Positions 22,050 to 32,485 of a DNA stretch of 64,000 bases are shown here, one piece after another. The notes beneath the pieces were generated by a model. The model saw only the letters and a program-made list of their open reading frames with translations. It did not search any database and had not been told where the DNA came from. Made by a program: the position numbers and the translations under genes. Each line of letters begins with the position of its first letter. Position 1 is the stretch's first letter. This DNA is from Delphinapterus leucas. Its lineage: Eukaryota > Chordata > Mammalia > Artiodactyla > Monodontidae. The stretch spans positions 1,682,995 through 1,746,994 of the forward strand of contig NW_022098094.1 of assembly GCF_002288925.2 (NCBI RefSeq). Direction: 5' to 3'.

Positions 22050-23200
22050 CACGATGGATGGATGTGTGCAAAGAGGGCAAAGGGGACTCTGGGCCTCAGG
22101 CCGGGAAGCTGATGGCAGAGAGGTCGCAAGAGGGAGATTGTCACCCCCTGGGGTCTCCATCACCAGCACATGAGGAGCCAGAGGAAACAAGACTGCCTGG
22201 AGGCCAGGGTGGGGCAGAGGGACACAGCAGCAGGTGGGCACAGCTGGGTGGAGGGTTTTGCTCTGACTGAGGGGCAGGCACTGAAGGGATTTGAGCAGAG
22301 AAATGAGGGAACCTGACTGATCATGTGAAGGGATCAGCGGACCCAGCGCAGCAGGAGGGCAGGGAGGCTGTCGGGAGGGTGGAAATGATGGCTGGACCCC
22401 AGCGGGGGATGGCCTAACCTTGGTGAGTTCTGAAGGCTGTGGGGGACGAGTTGGGGATGGGCTGGACATGGGTGTGAAAGCGAGCAGTTGAAGCTGACCC
22501 ACCAGGCAGCCTGGCCTCCTGGGCAGGGACCAGCAGCCACGCGATCAGAAGGGCCTGCGCTTCACCTAATGCTCCGCTGTGTCGTCTTGAAATCTTTGAT
22601 TATTTTTAAACAAGGGACTATATTAGTCAGCTCAGGCTGCTGTGACAAAGTACCCCAGACTGGGACCTTAAACGGCAGACATTCATTGTCTCCAAACTCT
22701 GGGGGGCTGGAAGCCTGTGATCAAGGCCTCTCTCCTGGGTGTGTAGACGTCGTCTTCTCCCTGCATCCTCACGTGGTCATTCCTCTGCGTGTGTCTGTGT
22801 CCTGATCTCCTCTTATAAGGACACCAGTCCTATGGGATTAGGGTCCCGCCCTAGTGACCTCATTTTACTTTACCTCTGTAATTACCTGTCTCTAGATACA
22901 GTCACATTCTCAGTCCCCAGGGTTTGGGGCTTCAACACATGGATTTAAGGGGGACATAATTCGACCCAAAACTCCATTTTCACTCTGCCCCAGTGTTTCT
23001 GGCTTGAGCAGCTAGCAGGATGAGAGGACGGTTATGAACTTGGGAGACCGAGAGGCCAGCTTTCTTGCAAGGAGGGGAGATCGGGGGGTTGGACTTGCTG
23101 AGTCTGAAACAGAAAAGTGAAGTTATCAAGCAGGCAGTTGATGCACGCTGTGCTGTTCAGGACAGGAGGTGAACTGGGGGTAAACGTGGAAATTACTGTG
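22050..23200 (+). repeat. Ancient repeat remnant, split by a MaLR LTR
   Basis: The G-rich text (GGGATTTGAGCAGAGAAATG, GAGGGCAGGGAGGCTG, a GATGGCTGGACC stretch, then after the LTR CTGGCTTGAGCAGCTAGCAG and AAGCAGGCAGTTGATGC) follows the order of a dispersed mammalian repeat I have seen often but cannot name with confidence. The MaLR at 22619-22972 splits it. The 156-codon minus frame over 22032-22502 is composition-driven. Confidence 0.33.
22619..22972 (-). mobile_element. MaLR LTR (MLT1/MST-like), antisense
   Basis: Antisense MaLR order: TATTAGTCAGCTCAGGCTGC, CAAAGTACCCCAGACTGGG, GGCTGGAAGCCTGTGATCAA, CTCTTATAAGGACACCAGTC, TACAGTCACATTCTCAGTCC and GGGCTTCAACACATGGATTT. Nearly full length (about 350 bp). 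Confidence 0.75.
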
Positions 23201-23338
23201 TACAGAGGTTTTAGGTGGCGTCCCCCAGATGACAGGCCAGGGGCCAGCCCGAATGTAAGAGCAGAAAGTTGGACAGACCAGCCGGAGTGTTGATAAAGAG
23301 CATGTGCTGAATCCGGGAACTGGTGTCCCCCATGCCGA

Positions 23339-23368
23339 GGGGGGAGGGGGGGTGAGGAAGGGGCGGGG
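23339..23368 (+). other. G-quadruplex-type motif
   Basis: Four G runs of 6, 7, 4 and 4 bases separated by loops A, TGAGGAA and C. This fits the standard four-run G-quadruplex pattern on the plus strand. There is no gene start beside it that I can identify. Confidence 0.55.
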
Positions 23369-23369
23369 T

Positions 23370-24550
23370 CTTTGTGGAGGGGTGAGAGAGGACGGGGAAA
23401 TCCCAGTGGACTGGGCCCTGGTGGAGCCCTGTGGTCCAGGAGAGAGGCCTGGGGGGCTCAGTGGGAGGAGAAGGAGGGGAGGGCGTGGAGGTGGCTGCTC
23501 GGCTGCCCTGGGCACATCCTGCTAGCCCGGGTTTAAAACCATTCCTTCTCAACCACTCAGAAAATCACCTCAAATGCAGGGGAGAGTGACATCATTTTAG
23601 AGAGAGTTGCATCTACTTCAGTTATTTTTTAAGTCACCTGTTGGTAAACTGTGGTATTTTCCTTGGTAGTCGTCATACCTAACTCCACACTTGTTAGACA
23701 GTGGGTCTGAGCTGCAAGCTGCGAGCTGAAAACAGCTGGTGCCTGGTGTACAGACTTTCCGCAAAGTGCATGTTGCCACGTGGGCTTGCTGCCTGGGGGA
23801 GGGGGAGGCGTAAGGAGGATTCTCGTTTCTAACCCAGCACAGACTTGGGGCTTGACAGCTGCCGCTGCATCCTCAGCAGTTGTGTTTCTTTCTGCATGTT
23901 GCAAAACCGTCTGCGGGGCAACAAGAAGGCGACTACCCAGCCCTGGGGTTCCTGCGTCAGATGCCGCGAGCACCTGTAAATGGTGAATTTCAGAAACACA
24001 TAGAAGTATGTGGAGAGCTTAAAAAAAAGAAAGAAGCAGGTGTAGAAGCACACATATGTATGGTAGCCGCGGATTTAACACCATGTATGTGCATGTACAC
24101 ACACACATGTAAACATATATACACACGCATGGCTGGAATGCATTTGCCACTGTTTTTTCAGTTCTATTTGTGACTTTTCTGATAATAAACTGCTCTCCAG
24201 CACAGCAACACTGGATCTCTCATAAATATTTATGGTGACACTTGGTGCCCCTGAAAGCAGCCCCTTTCTCCATGTGACAAAGCACTAGGGGAAGTGACAG
24301 GCAGGCCCCTGTCTGCCTTTCCAGTCTGCCGCGGCAGCAGGCCCTGGCACATCTCGGTGGACAGGCTACGGTGAACGTGCTGTCCCTCGCTGCTGGGGGG
24401 GAGGTCAGGGTGCAGTGTCTACAAACAAGATCTCTGCTGGCCGCCCTTGCGTAAGGTGCTGTGTTGGTGCATGGAAATAAAAACAGTATTTCCGATGTAT
24501 CGGGTGTGCCCCGCACTCACTCACACCTGGACGACCCACAGCAAAGCAGC
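23370..24550. other. Unique sequence with short CA/TG tracts
   Basis: GC-rich at first, then mixed. A short purine-pyrimidine tract with ACACACACATG lies near 24090-24130. No gene is recognised. Confidence 0.3.
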
Positions 24551-24554
24551 CTGC

Positions 24555-24652
24555 AGGGCGAGGAGAGGTATGTGGGAACACTGCACTTCCTGCTCAGTTT
24601 TTCTGTAAACCTAAAACTGCTCTAATAAAATAAAATTTTTGGATTAAAAGGG
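24555..24652 (+). mobile_element. L1 3' end fragment
   Basis: GTGGGAACACTGCACTTCC, TGTAAACCTAAAACTGCTCT and AATAAAATAAAATTTTTGG form the terminal 3'UTR and poly(A) signal of old L1 elements in sense orientation. Only the last ~100 bp remain. Confidence 0.6.
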
Positions 24653-25019
24653 TGTGGGAGTTGGATGGTGTTTGGGAACAGAAGAATTAAAGCCACCTGC
24701 CGTTCCACCTCCAAGGAAGCCTGGTTATACCTTTATTTCATGAACATGCTGTTTACCAGGGACGGGATCTGTGTCCGCTTGGTTCCAAGTGTGACCTTTG
24801 ACCAGCCAAGGGCCCACAGGGGCCAGAGCCTTGCTGAGTGACACACCAAAGGACGCTCGTCCAAGTGTCCCTGCTCAAGGGATTTGGAGCATATCTGAAG
24901 GGGAAATTATACTTGTTATTGCATTTTTCTGCTTTTTTTAAAATCACAGTGTTTTCGAGTTCATTAAAGTTTGAAAATGCAGAACAAAAGGAAAAACGAA
25001 ATAAGTGTCAGCTATCCAA

Positions 25020-25645
25020 TCACTTTTGAAATATATATTCTCAAGATTGGGGTGTCTGTTTTTCTCAGTATTTTCCTGTGAATACCTGTTTATGTTTTTC
25101 CCAGTTAAGATGACACTGAATTTGCAGTTTGGATGTTTTCTTTCTTCGCATTCACCACTACACCTTGCTTTTCCCCATAGTGTAAAATTACAGATTTTTA
25201 TGGCTGTATTGGTGGTCACCACATGTATCATAATGTATTTAACTCCTCCCTTTTTATGGGTGTCGAAGTAGCTTTCAGGTTGGAATTATTATGAATTATC
25301 CTTCAATAAATGCAGACAGCTTCTAAAGGGTAAGATTATTAGGTTAAAGATAAATTCTTAATGCTCTTGATAAATATTGCCAAACCTACCTCATCAACTA
25401 TATATCTTGATGCTATATAACCAACAATGTGATAGAACACTTAATGTTAGGCATTTAAAACATATTTTCCCACTCAATAAGTGGACTTTGATATCTCATC
25501 TTCCTTTATGTTTTGATATCTTCAATTATTATTGAGATTAAACATGTTTCCATTGGTTGATTGGCCATTGCAGTTCTTTCACTAATTTCCTGTTATGGTA
25601 ATTGTTGACAGTTTTTCCCAATACCTATTGAAATGTTTTTTTTTT
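25020..25645 (-). mobile_element. Old L1 (L1M type) fragment, antisense
   Basis: T-rich antisense ORF2-like text: TAATGTATTTAACTCCTCCC, CAGGTTGGAATTATTATGAA, TAGGTTAAAGATAAATTC, ATTGCCAAACCTACCTC and TTGATTGGCCATTGCAG. The order fits the L1 ORF2 region on the minus strand. The boundary on the left is uncertain. Confidence 0.5.
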
Positions 25646-25839
25646 CCTCTTGGCTTGGCATTAGCTCTTCACACACTGTGTTAATTTTGCCCTTTTTCCC
25701 CACTCTGACTTTAACTGCCATGGTACCTGGGCTGTCTATGAATTTGCAAATAAAGCCAGGAAGGACACGGGTCTGAGGAAGGAATCTTACAGGACACCTA
25801 ATCTCTTCATTATATAAGTTATTTTATTTTAGAGACTTC

Positions 25840-25945
25840 ACGTAATTTCTTCAAAATCTGAGAGCCAAGTAATGACAAAATGGGGCTAGAACTCAGAGCT
25901 CTAGGCACCAAACCCGTGTTCTTTTCACTAAGTTACGTTGCTTGG
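25840..25945 (-). mobile_element. MIR fragment, antisense
   Basis: AGAGCCAAGTAATGACAAAA, GGGGCTAGAACTCAGAGCTC and CGTGTTCTTTTCACTAAG match the tRNA-related half of MIR in antisense. Confidence 0.45.
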
Positions 25946-25949
25946 CTTC

Positions 25950-26856
25950 GGGTAAAGCAGATGATTTTCATGCACTGTGACCCAGGTGACAGCCGGGAAG
26001 TCCAGGCTTCCCAAGTGTGGGGAAGTCCCTGCTTCCTGATATTGAAATTAGGATGATTCAACGCCCTCATTCCAAATATGGTTCAAAAAGACAAACTAAC
26101 CAAAAAATCCACCAAGCCACCACCACTACCACCTGTAACAGCTGGGGCAATGTTTTAGGAACTTGAATTGCTTGCTTGTGTTGAATTCTTATCCGGTCTT
26201 CCAGCTGTTTCCTTTTTCTGCCCCACGTTCCCTGAAATATTGAATCCACGGACTTTGTGTTGTTTCCATTTAAAATCACCCACACAATGTAGTTGCTTGT
26301 GCGTCCTGGGCCCTTACCTAAAAACTGGAAAAGCAAACAACATGAAGCAGTGATCTTCTTCCAAGTGTCCCACACTGTTCACTGAGAACCCACGGTGCGC
26401 TGGGCACTCTGCAAGACACAGGGGCCAATTCAGGAAGAAAAGCAGCTCCAGTTTGGTGGTGCAAAAAAAAAAAAAAACTAGTGCTTTGAGAAGACTACCT
26501 TTTATTAAACTAATGTGTTGAGTTGCTCACATCGAGGTAGAATTCTTCCAAAAGCTCATGGAGTAATGTTGAGGGTTGGATGGAGCACAACAGAGGCTTA
26601 GTGTTAAATGTCAGTTTCTAGGTCTCCAGGGACTCAGAACCTCCTCCTGGCCCTTCCCCCTCCACCCCCTCCTGTCACCTTCCCCTCCTGCCTGCACACC
26701 CTCACTAACCACCCCCTTACCCACAAAGGAGAGGCACTCTCTCGGCCCATTTGGACCTTCCTGTTAATGACTTAAAGGTGATTTCCCACAGTCGCAGTAG
26801 CCAAACTGTTTCAAGTTTTCCTAATCAATAATGATTTCTCTCTCTAAAGACCTCTG
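25950..26856. other. Unique sequence with a weak L2 patch
   Basis: A short antisense L2/MIR-like piece is possible at 26370-26440 (TGCGCTGGGCACTCTGC). A run of 15 A lies at about 26463-26477 without an attached SINE. No gene is seen. Confidence 0.3.
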
Positions 26857-27085
26857 CTGGCAATTCTTTTTTTTGGGGGGGGGTGGTACGCGGGCCTCTC
26901 ACTGTTGTGGCCTCTCCCGTTGCGGAGCACAGGCTCCAGACGCGCAGGCTCAGCAGCCATGGCTCACGGGCCCAGCCACTCCGCGGCATGTGGGATCCTC
27001 CCGGACCGGGGCACAAACCCGTGTCCCCTGCATCGGCAGGCGGACTCTCAACCACTGCGCCACCAGGGAAGCCCTGGCAATTCTT
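26857..27085 (-). mobile_element. CHR-2 SINE with perfect 12-bp duplication
   Basis: Full-length antisense CHR-2 (26869-27073) between perfect CTGGCAATTCTT repeats at 26857-26868 and 27074-27085. Antisense B box ACAAACCCGTGTCC; head complement CACCAGGGAAGCCC. On the element's own strand the tail reads a run of nine C followed by A, which is unusual. Young by its intact body and duplication. Confidence 0.93.
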
Positions 27086-27164
27086 AATGTAACATTTTTT
27101 TCCTCCTCTCAGACCACATGATTCAAATTTCCTCTTTTAACCCATAAATAATATTCTTGGTAAT

Positions 27165-27335
27165 ATACCCTGAGTGCTGATAACTCGCAAGGCACCATGC
27201 GAGGCAATTATGCTAAACGCCACCTAATTCAACTCTGAAAATAACCGTGTGAGATAGGTATTATTATTGCTATTTTACAGGAACCATACATAAATTGCCC
27301 TTCGTTTCACAGATGATAAATTGCAGAAGAAGCAT
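27165..27335 (-). mobile_element. MIR fragment, antisense
   Basis: Antisense MIR core: TGAGTGCTGATAACTCGC, AGGCACCATGCGAGGC, AACCGTGTGAGATAGGTATT, ATTGCTATTTTACAGG and TTCACAGATGATAAATTGC. Decayed but in order. Confidence 0.5.
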
Positions 27336-27394
27336 TTAATCGCCAGTGTGCCTCATTTTAAGCCCCTCACTCTTAAGAAAAACTCTCAGAAATG

Positions 27395-27515
27395 TTCAGA
27401 GAACTCCAACAAGTTAAATAATCTCTTCATATCTCTAAGCTTCAGTTTTCTCACCTAAAAAATAGCACAAAAAATAGTAATGAAACGCCTTCCTCTGAAA
27501 GATTCCTGTGAGCAC
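27395..27515 (+). mobile_element. MIR fragment, sense
   Basis: CAACAAGTTAAATAATCTCT, TAAGCTTCAGTTTTCTCACC, AAAAATAGTAATGAAACGCC and TTCCTGTGAGCA follow the sense MIR core. It lies beside an antisense MIR, so the two form a decayed inverted pair. Confidence 0.5.
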
Positions 27516-27524
27516 CAGAGGGGA

Positions 27525-27880
27525 TTGTATATGGAGGTGGGTATGTGCTCCTGCCTCCCTCCAGGGTGGGGCCTGTTTCCCCTCCCCTTGAATCACCTTG
27601 TCACTTGGTTTGACAACATGATGTGACATTTGGGACAACCTCCCAGGAGATCCAGATTCACTCTCTTGGAGCCCTGAGCACCGTGGAAAGAAGCCACCTG
27701 GTCTACCAGAGCCAGCAGCCATGTGGATGGGAACCGAGGACCCAGCTGGGGCCCCAGCCTGGGAAGGAGGCCTTCTCAGACCTTCCAGCCCAGCCCCGCA
27801 AGTGCCAGCTGAACACAGACTCATGTGTGACACTGGCGGGACCAGCAGAAGGACCCCCAGTGAAGATGGATACACTCTTG
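27525..27880 (+). mobile_element. Old MLT1-type MaLR LTR fragment
   Basis: CTTGGAGCCCTGAGCACCG, GCAGCCATGTGGATGGGAAC, GGAGGCCTTCTCAGACCTTC, CAGCCCAGCCCCGCAAGTGC and GGCGGGACCAGCAGAAGG follow the 3' half of the older MLT1 subfamilies. It explains the open frames on both strands here (27435-27875 and 27623-27997). Confidence 0.55.
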
Positions 27881-28099
27881 CTCAAAGTCCTTAAGTTTGT
27901 GTGTGTGACGCAGGTCTATACATGTTTTGTCTGGTGGCCAAGAGTGGATGTCCAGCAAATGGAAGTGTCATTCCTGTCCCTTCCCTCCCATCCTTGAGAC
28001 AGACTAGACCACACTCAACAGGAGGGCAGGAAAAGTGTGTTTTCCCCTGTCTGTTCCCAGTGTTTGTGCTGCACATGACATCAGAAGATGTTTGAATAA

Positions 28100-28500
28100 A
28101 AGCAACTTGACTCTCTGTAAAAAGGACTAAGCCTCAAGATCTCTTTAAATTTTCAGACTGGCCTTCAATCAGCTTGAGTTTGAGAAATGATGGCCACACA
28201 GCAGACTTGTATAAACAACTTTAAGTATCATGTGTCTGCTAATTACATTGTAAATGCAATGTAAAATTTTATATATTGCTTACCATATTTGGACTAATTG
28301 AAAGCTATTCTAAAGCAAAATCCTAGACCAATCTCTACATCTGTGGTGTCAAACAGACTCTCCTATATCCCTTTGTCATGTTATGTGCTGTCTTGCATCA
28401 GCTCTTGCATTATTTGGAAGCTTTTCTATTTTTCCACTTAAATGCTCACGTGTTTATGAAGGACTGACTCCTTGAGAACCAGGGCATGCATCATAATTTC
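28100..28500. other. AT-rich unique sequence
   Basis: AT-rich, with no gene or named repeat. Confidence 0.3.
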
Positions 28501-28509
28501 TTGACACCC

Positions 28510-28570
28510 ATTGTAATACTTAGCAGAGTCCTTGGCACATAGAAGGAGCTCAGTCAGCGTGTTAAGAGCC
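28510..28570 (+). mobile_element. MIR/L2 3' end fragment
   Basis: AATACTTAGCAGAGTCCTTG and GGCACATAGAAGGAGCTCAG match the shared MIR/L2 3' pattern. Confidence 0.4.
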
Positions 28571-28720
28571 AGAGGATTCTTAAAAATATTTCCTGATGAT
28601 CACAAGTTAGCACAAGTTATTTCAAAACAGACAAAGATTTGCTCTAGGCTCATGAAAGGAAAATAATTTCTAACAAGAAAAGGAGCAGATTTGCTCCTTT
28701 TATAAAAAATGGAGGGCATA

Positions 28721-28721
<1 letters not shown>

Positions 28722-28756
<35 letters not shown>
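28722..28756 (+). repeat. (TG)n microsatellite
   Basis: About 16 uninterrupted TG units between AT-rich flanks. Long enough to be length-variable between individuals. Confidence 0.95.
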
Positions 28757-28757
<1 letters not shown>

Positions 28758-28913
28758 TTGCCTCTCTGATGGTTATTTATGAACATGTGAGTGACCTTAG
28801 GCTGGAATTGGATGGTTGAGTATTGCCAACAGTGAAAGACAGCAACACAGTGAAATTTTTGGTGTAGAATGTTCCCTTTTCATTTACTGCAGGCTAAGCC
28901 AACTGTACTTATT

Positions 28914-28956
28914 ATGCCCCATAAACAACAGCAACAACAAAAAAATGCCCCATAAA
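28914..28956 (+). mobile_element. Minute retroposon-like insertion
   Basis: A perfect 12-bp direct repeat, ATGCCCCATAAA, at 28914-28925 and 28945-28956 flanks a 19-bp insert CAACAGCAACAACAAAAAA. An A-rich (CAA)n insert between identical flanks is what a SINE or LINE copy truncated to its tail would leave. A simple local duplication is the alternative. Confidence 0.5.
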
Positions 28957-28959
28957 AAT

Positions 28960-30705
28960 TAAATTGTGAAACCTAAATTATTTATGTGATTTCATTTGTT
29001 GGATGCATTTTGTGCCATTGAGCCTAGCTTCTTTCTAATGTCATAAGACTATTAGGAACTGTAATAATCTTCAGGGGATGTAAGATTTATCAGCCCTTGC
29101 AGGATGGGCTGAGAGCCAAGGAAGGAGAGTAAGGGGTACTGGTGAAATTAATCAAGTTTCTCTCTGTGTGCTGGCCAAGAGAATGCATGGGTTACTCTTC
29201 AAGCGTTTTACACAGTGGGAACACAATTTGACCACTACCATATGTTGAATTTAGAATCACATGTTAGTCTTTTCCAAGAATAATCCCATAAAAATGTCAA
29301 TACTTTTATCGACTAACAGCTCTATCCACTAAAAAGGGAGTTTACATACAGAAAGTGAAAGAGTTGATATTCACTAGCTCACTGGGAGACATTACATTTT
29401 CATCCTGCTGCAGGAGCCAGGCTGGCTGATCTGCAAAACAAGAAGGCTGATGGAAAGACACAATGAAGAGACTCCACTCCATCATTGTTTTCTTTACCAT
29501 AAAAAGAACTGGCATATGTTCCCTTGTGACATGTAAATGGGCTACAGTCAGTGGCCTTGAAATATAAGCTTTTCCTTTTCACTTGAGGCAATGTTGAAGT
29601 TTTCTGGAATAGATAGAAGCCATCATTCCATTTCTAACACAAAATGAAAGCATCATTGTGGGAGCAATTTTGAAAATGTATGAACTTCATAAAATGTTCC
29701 ATTTTCCACATTGTGGGTTTGGCTGCACAATCAGATCATCAAAGCTTAGGAAAACCAACCACTGAGGCTCCAACCCTTTATTTGTATGATATTAATAAAG
29801 AATAAGGTATTTTCCATATTGCTTATTGATCAATAATGAGACAGGAAATAAACACATCACCTTCTATGCCATCCAAAACCAAAGAAAGAGGCAGCCAGAA
29901 GTTTCAGCGATATCTCCCAGTGAAGCTGTTACATATTTATTGCTAAATACATGTCTTCAGTTTCCACGTGATGAGGCTTAAAAAGACTCTTCATTAGGTT
30001 CACATTAAAGTGACTGCCTTGTCATATGAGGAAAAAAATTGGAATTTAAGTCTGTTGGTTGCCATTTTCCTTCCAAATTGAACCAGCAGCTCCAATTCAC
30101 TCTAAAAGAACATAACTGTCAGAAATAAACGGACACCATAAACTATTGTGAACACATTGATGTGCCTTTTTTTCAGATCTAAATAAAGGGTGGCTTTGGA
30201 GGAAAATCAGATTTTACTTTAAGAATGACTTTGGGGATCACCAAAAATACCAAGAACCTTAGATTTTCTCTCTGACAGAGTCAAAAGGATCCTAATTTTT
30301 CTCAATCAGGGACACAGCTCGGTAACCAGTTCTTGGTTGGTCAGGTAAATGGACTCTGACCCACTGACCAGGTGTTGAAAGATATAAGGTATATAATAGG
30401 CAAGTGAAAAATGCTCCAATTTTGTGAAGTAGTTTGGAATTGTTCTCCAGTTGATGTTCACCATTTCCTCACCTGACATGTGGGTTTTCCAGCTAAAAGA
30501 ACTATGTTTTCTTCTACAGAGACACCCAGATACCCAAAACTCAAGTCAACCCTCAAATACTTTTTTTTAGTGTTTTGTTTGTGTGCGGGGTGTGTGTGTA
30601 TATGTGAGTGTGTCTCCCACACAACAAAGGCTATATAACCTAATTCACCCAAAGAGTGCAAGAGGAGGGGAGAGGGAGACAAGAGATGTTTTTGTTTACT
30701 TTTGT
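28960..30705. other. Unique AT-rich sequence, no gene seen
   Basis: About 1.7 kb without a repeat I can name. A short GT tract lies near 30580-30612. The smooth unique character could hide regulatory elements, but no exon is visible. Confidence 0.35.
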
Positions 30706-30711
30706 AAAAAT

Positions 30712-31350
30712 TAAATACTTTATTTTTAGAGCAGTTTTATATTCACAGCAAAACTGAAGGGAATGTACTGAGATTTCCCACGTACACCCTGACCCCACGT
30801 ACCCACAGCTTCCCCACTAGCAACATCCCCGATCAGATGGTACGCTTGTTACAACTGATGAACCTGCATTGACTGGCACGTCATCATCATCCAGAGTCTA
30901 TAGTTCACAGTAGGGTTCTCTCTTGGTGTTGTACATTCTGTGGGTTTGGACAAATATATGACATGTAACCATCATTATAGTATCACACAGAGTATTTTCA
31001 CCACCCTAAAAATTCTCTGCCTATTCATCCCTACATCTCCCCAAACCCCTGGCAAACCTTGATCTTTTTACTGTCTCCATAGTTTTTGCCTTTTCCAGAA
31101 TGTCATAGAGTTGGAATTATACAGGATGTAGCATTTTCAGATTGGCTTCTTTCACTTAGGGGTATGCATTTATGTTTCCTCCATATATTTTCATGGCTGC
31201 TAGCTCATTTCTTTTTAGTGCTGGATGAATAATATTCCACTATCTGTATATACCACAGTATTTATCCATTCACCTACTGAAAGACATCTTGGTTGCCTCC
31301 AAGTTTAGGCAATTATGAGTAAAGCTGCTATAAACATACATGTGTAGTTT
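30712..31350 (-). mobile_element. L1 3' fragment, antisense (older copy)
   Basis: Antisense L1 3'UTR/ORF2 text in order: AGAGCAGTTTTATATTCACA, CACAGCTTCCCCACTAGC, TAGGGTTCTCTCTTGGTGTT, TCCAGAATGTCATAGAGTTG, TTTCTTTTTAGTGCTGGATG and TTTATCCATTCACCTACTG. The 3' end is at the left. It adjoins another L1 3' end at about 31353, so two separate insertions lie in tandem. Confidence 0.75.
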
Positions 31351-31640
31351 GCTGTGTTGACTTGTTTAAATTCTAATTTTGAAATAGTTGTAGATTCACA
31401 GGAAGTTGCAAAGAAAATGCAGGAAGTTCCTTTGTATCCTCCACCTAGTTTCCTCCCAATGGTTGCATCTTACATAATTATGTACAATGTCAAAACCAAG
31501 AAATTGGCATGGATACAATGCACGTGCCTAGTTCTGTGTCACTTAATCATTTGTACAGATTTGTGTAACCACCACTGTAATGGGTACACACGATACTTCA
31601 CCACCACTGAGTGGTGCTACCTCCTACCAACAGTGCTACC

Positions 31641-32056
31641 TGTTGATTTTTGTCCCCCAAAAAGATGTGTTCAACTCCTCACCCCCAGTACCTGTGAATG
31701 TGACCTTATTTGGAACTAGGATCTTTCCAGATGTAATCAGGATGAGGTGGGGTCATTCTGGATTAGAGTAAGCCCTAAATCCCATGCCTGGCATCCTCAT
31801 AAGAAGAGAAGACACAGACACACACACAAGCAGGAAGACCGTATGAAGATGGAGATGGATATGGAGTGATGCATCACAAGCCAGGGAATGACAGGCATCG
31901 CCAGCAGCTACCGGAAACTGGAAGAGGCAGGGAAGCATCTCAGTTCTCCCATGATTTTGGACTCCTAGACTCCAGAACTGCTAGAGAATAAATTCCTATT
32001 TTTTTAAGCCACTTAGTTTGTGATCATTTGTTATGGAATCCCTAGGAAACTAATGC
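31641..32056 (+). mobile_element. MLT1-type MaLR LTR nested in L1
   Basis: Sense LTR from TGTTGATTTTTGTCCCCC through CACCCCCAGTACCTGTGAAT, GTGACCTTATTTGGAACTAG, GTCATTCTGGATTAGAGTAA, AAGATGGAGATGGATATGG, ACTCCAGAACTGCTAGAG and an AATAAATTC poly(A)-like signal to AACTAATGCA. Nearly full length (about 415 bp). The L1 text resumes on both sides. Confidence 0.8.
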
Positions 32057-32254
32057 ATGCCTCTTTATAGTCACACCTGTCACTCCCCTGTCCACTCCAC
32101 CATCCCTAACCCCTGGCAGCCATCATCTGTTTTCCATTTCTCTAATTTTGTCATTTTGGTAACGTTATATTAGTGGGATTACACATAAGTAATCTGTTAA
32201 GACTGGCTCTTTGCTCAACATAATGACCTTGAAATCCATTCACATTGCAGGTAT

Positions 32255-32485
32255 CTGTAACTGACTTTTTTTTTTTTTTTTTTTCGGTACGCAGGCCTCT
32301 CACTGTCGTGGCCTCTCCCGTTGCGGAGCACAGGCTCCAGACGTGCAGGCTCAGCGGCCATGGCTCACGGGCCCAGCCGCTGCACGGCATGTGGGATCTT
32401 CCCGGACCGGGGCACGAACCCGTGTCCCCTGCATCGGCAGGCGGACTCTCAACCACTGCGCCACCAGGGAAGCCCTGTAATTGAC
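32255..32485 (-). mobile_element. CHR-2 SINE nested in L1, with duplication
   Basis: Full-length antisense CHR-2 (32266-32474) with a run of about 18 T as tail complement. The flanks are CTGTAACTGAC (32255-32265) and CTGTAATTGAC (32475-32485), an 11-bp duplication with one substitution. Youngest layer of the nest. Confidence 0.93.

Noticed and set aside
22032..22502. 156-codon Pro/Ser-rich minus frame
   Set aside because: Driven by G-rich sequence of an old repeat-like stretch; no motif.
31354..31719. 121-codon plus-strand frame
   Set aside because: Antisense to an L1 fragment and crosses into the MLT1 LTR; no domain.
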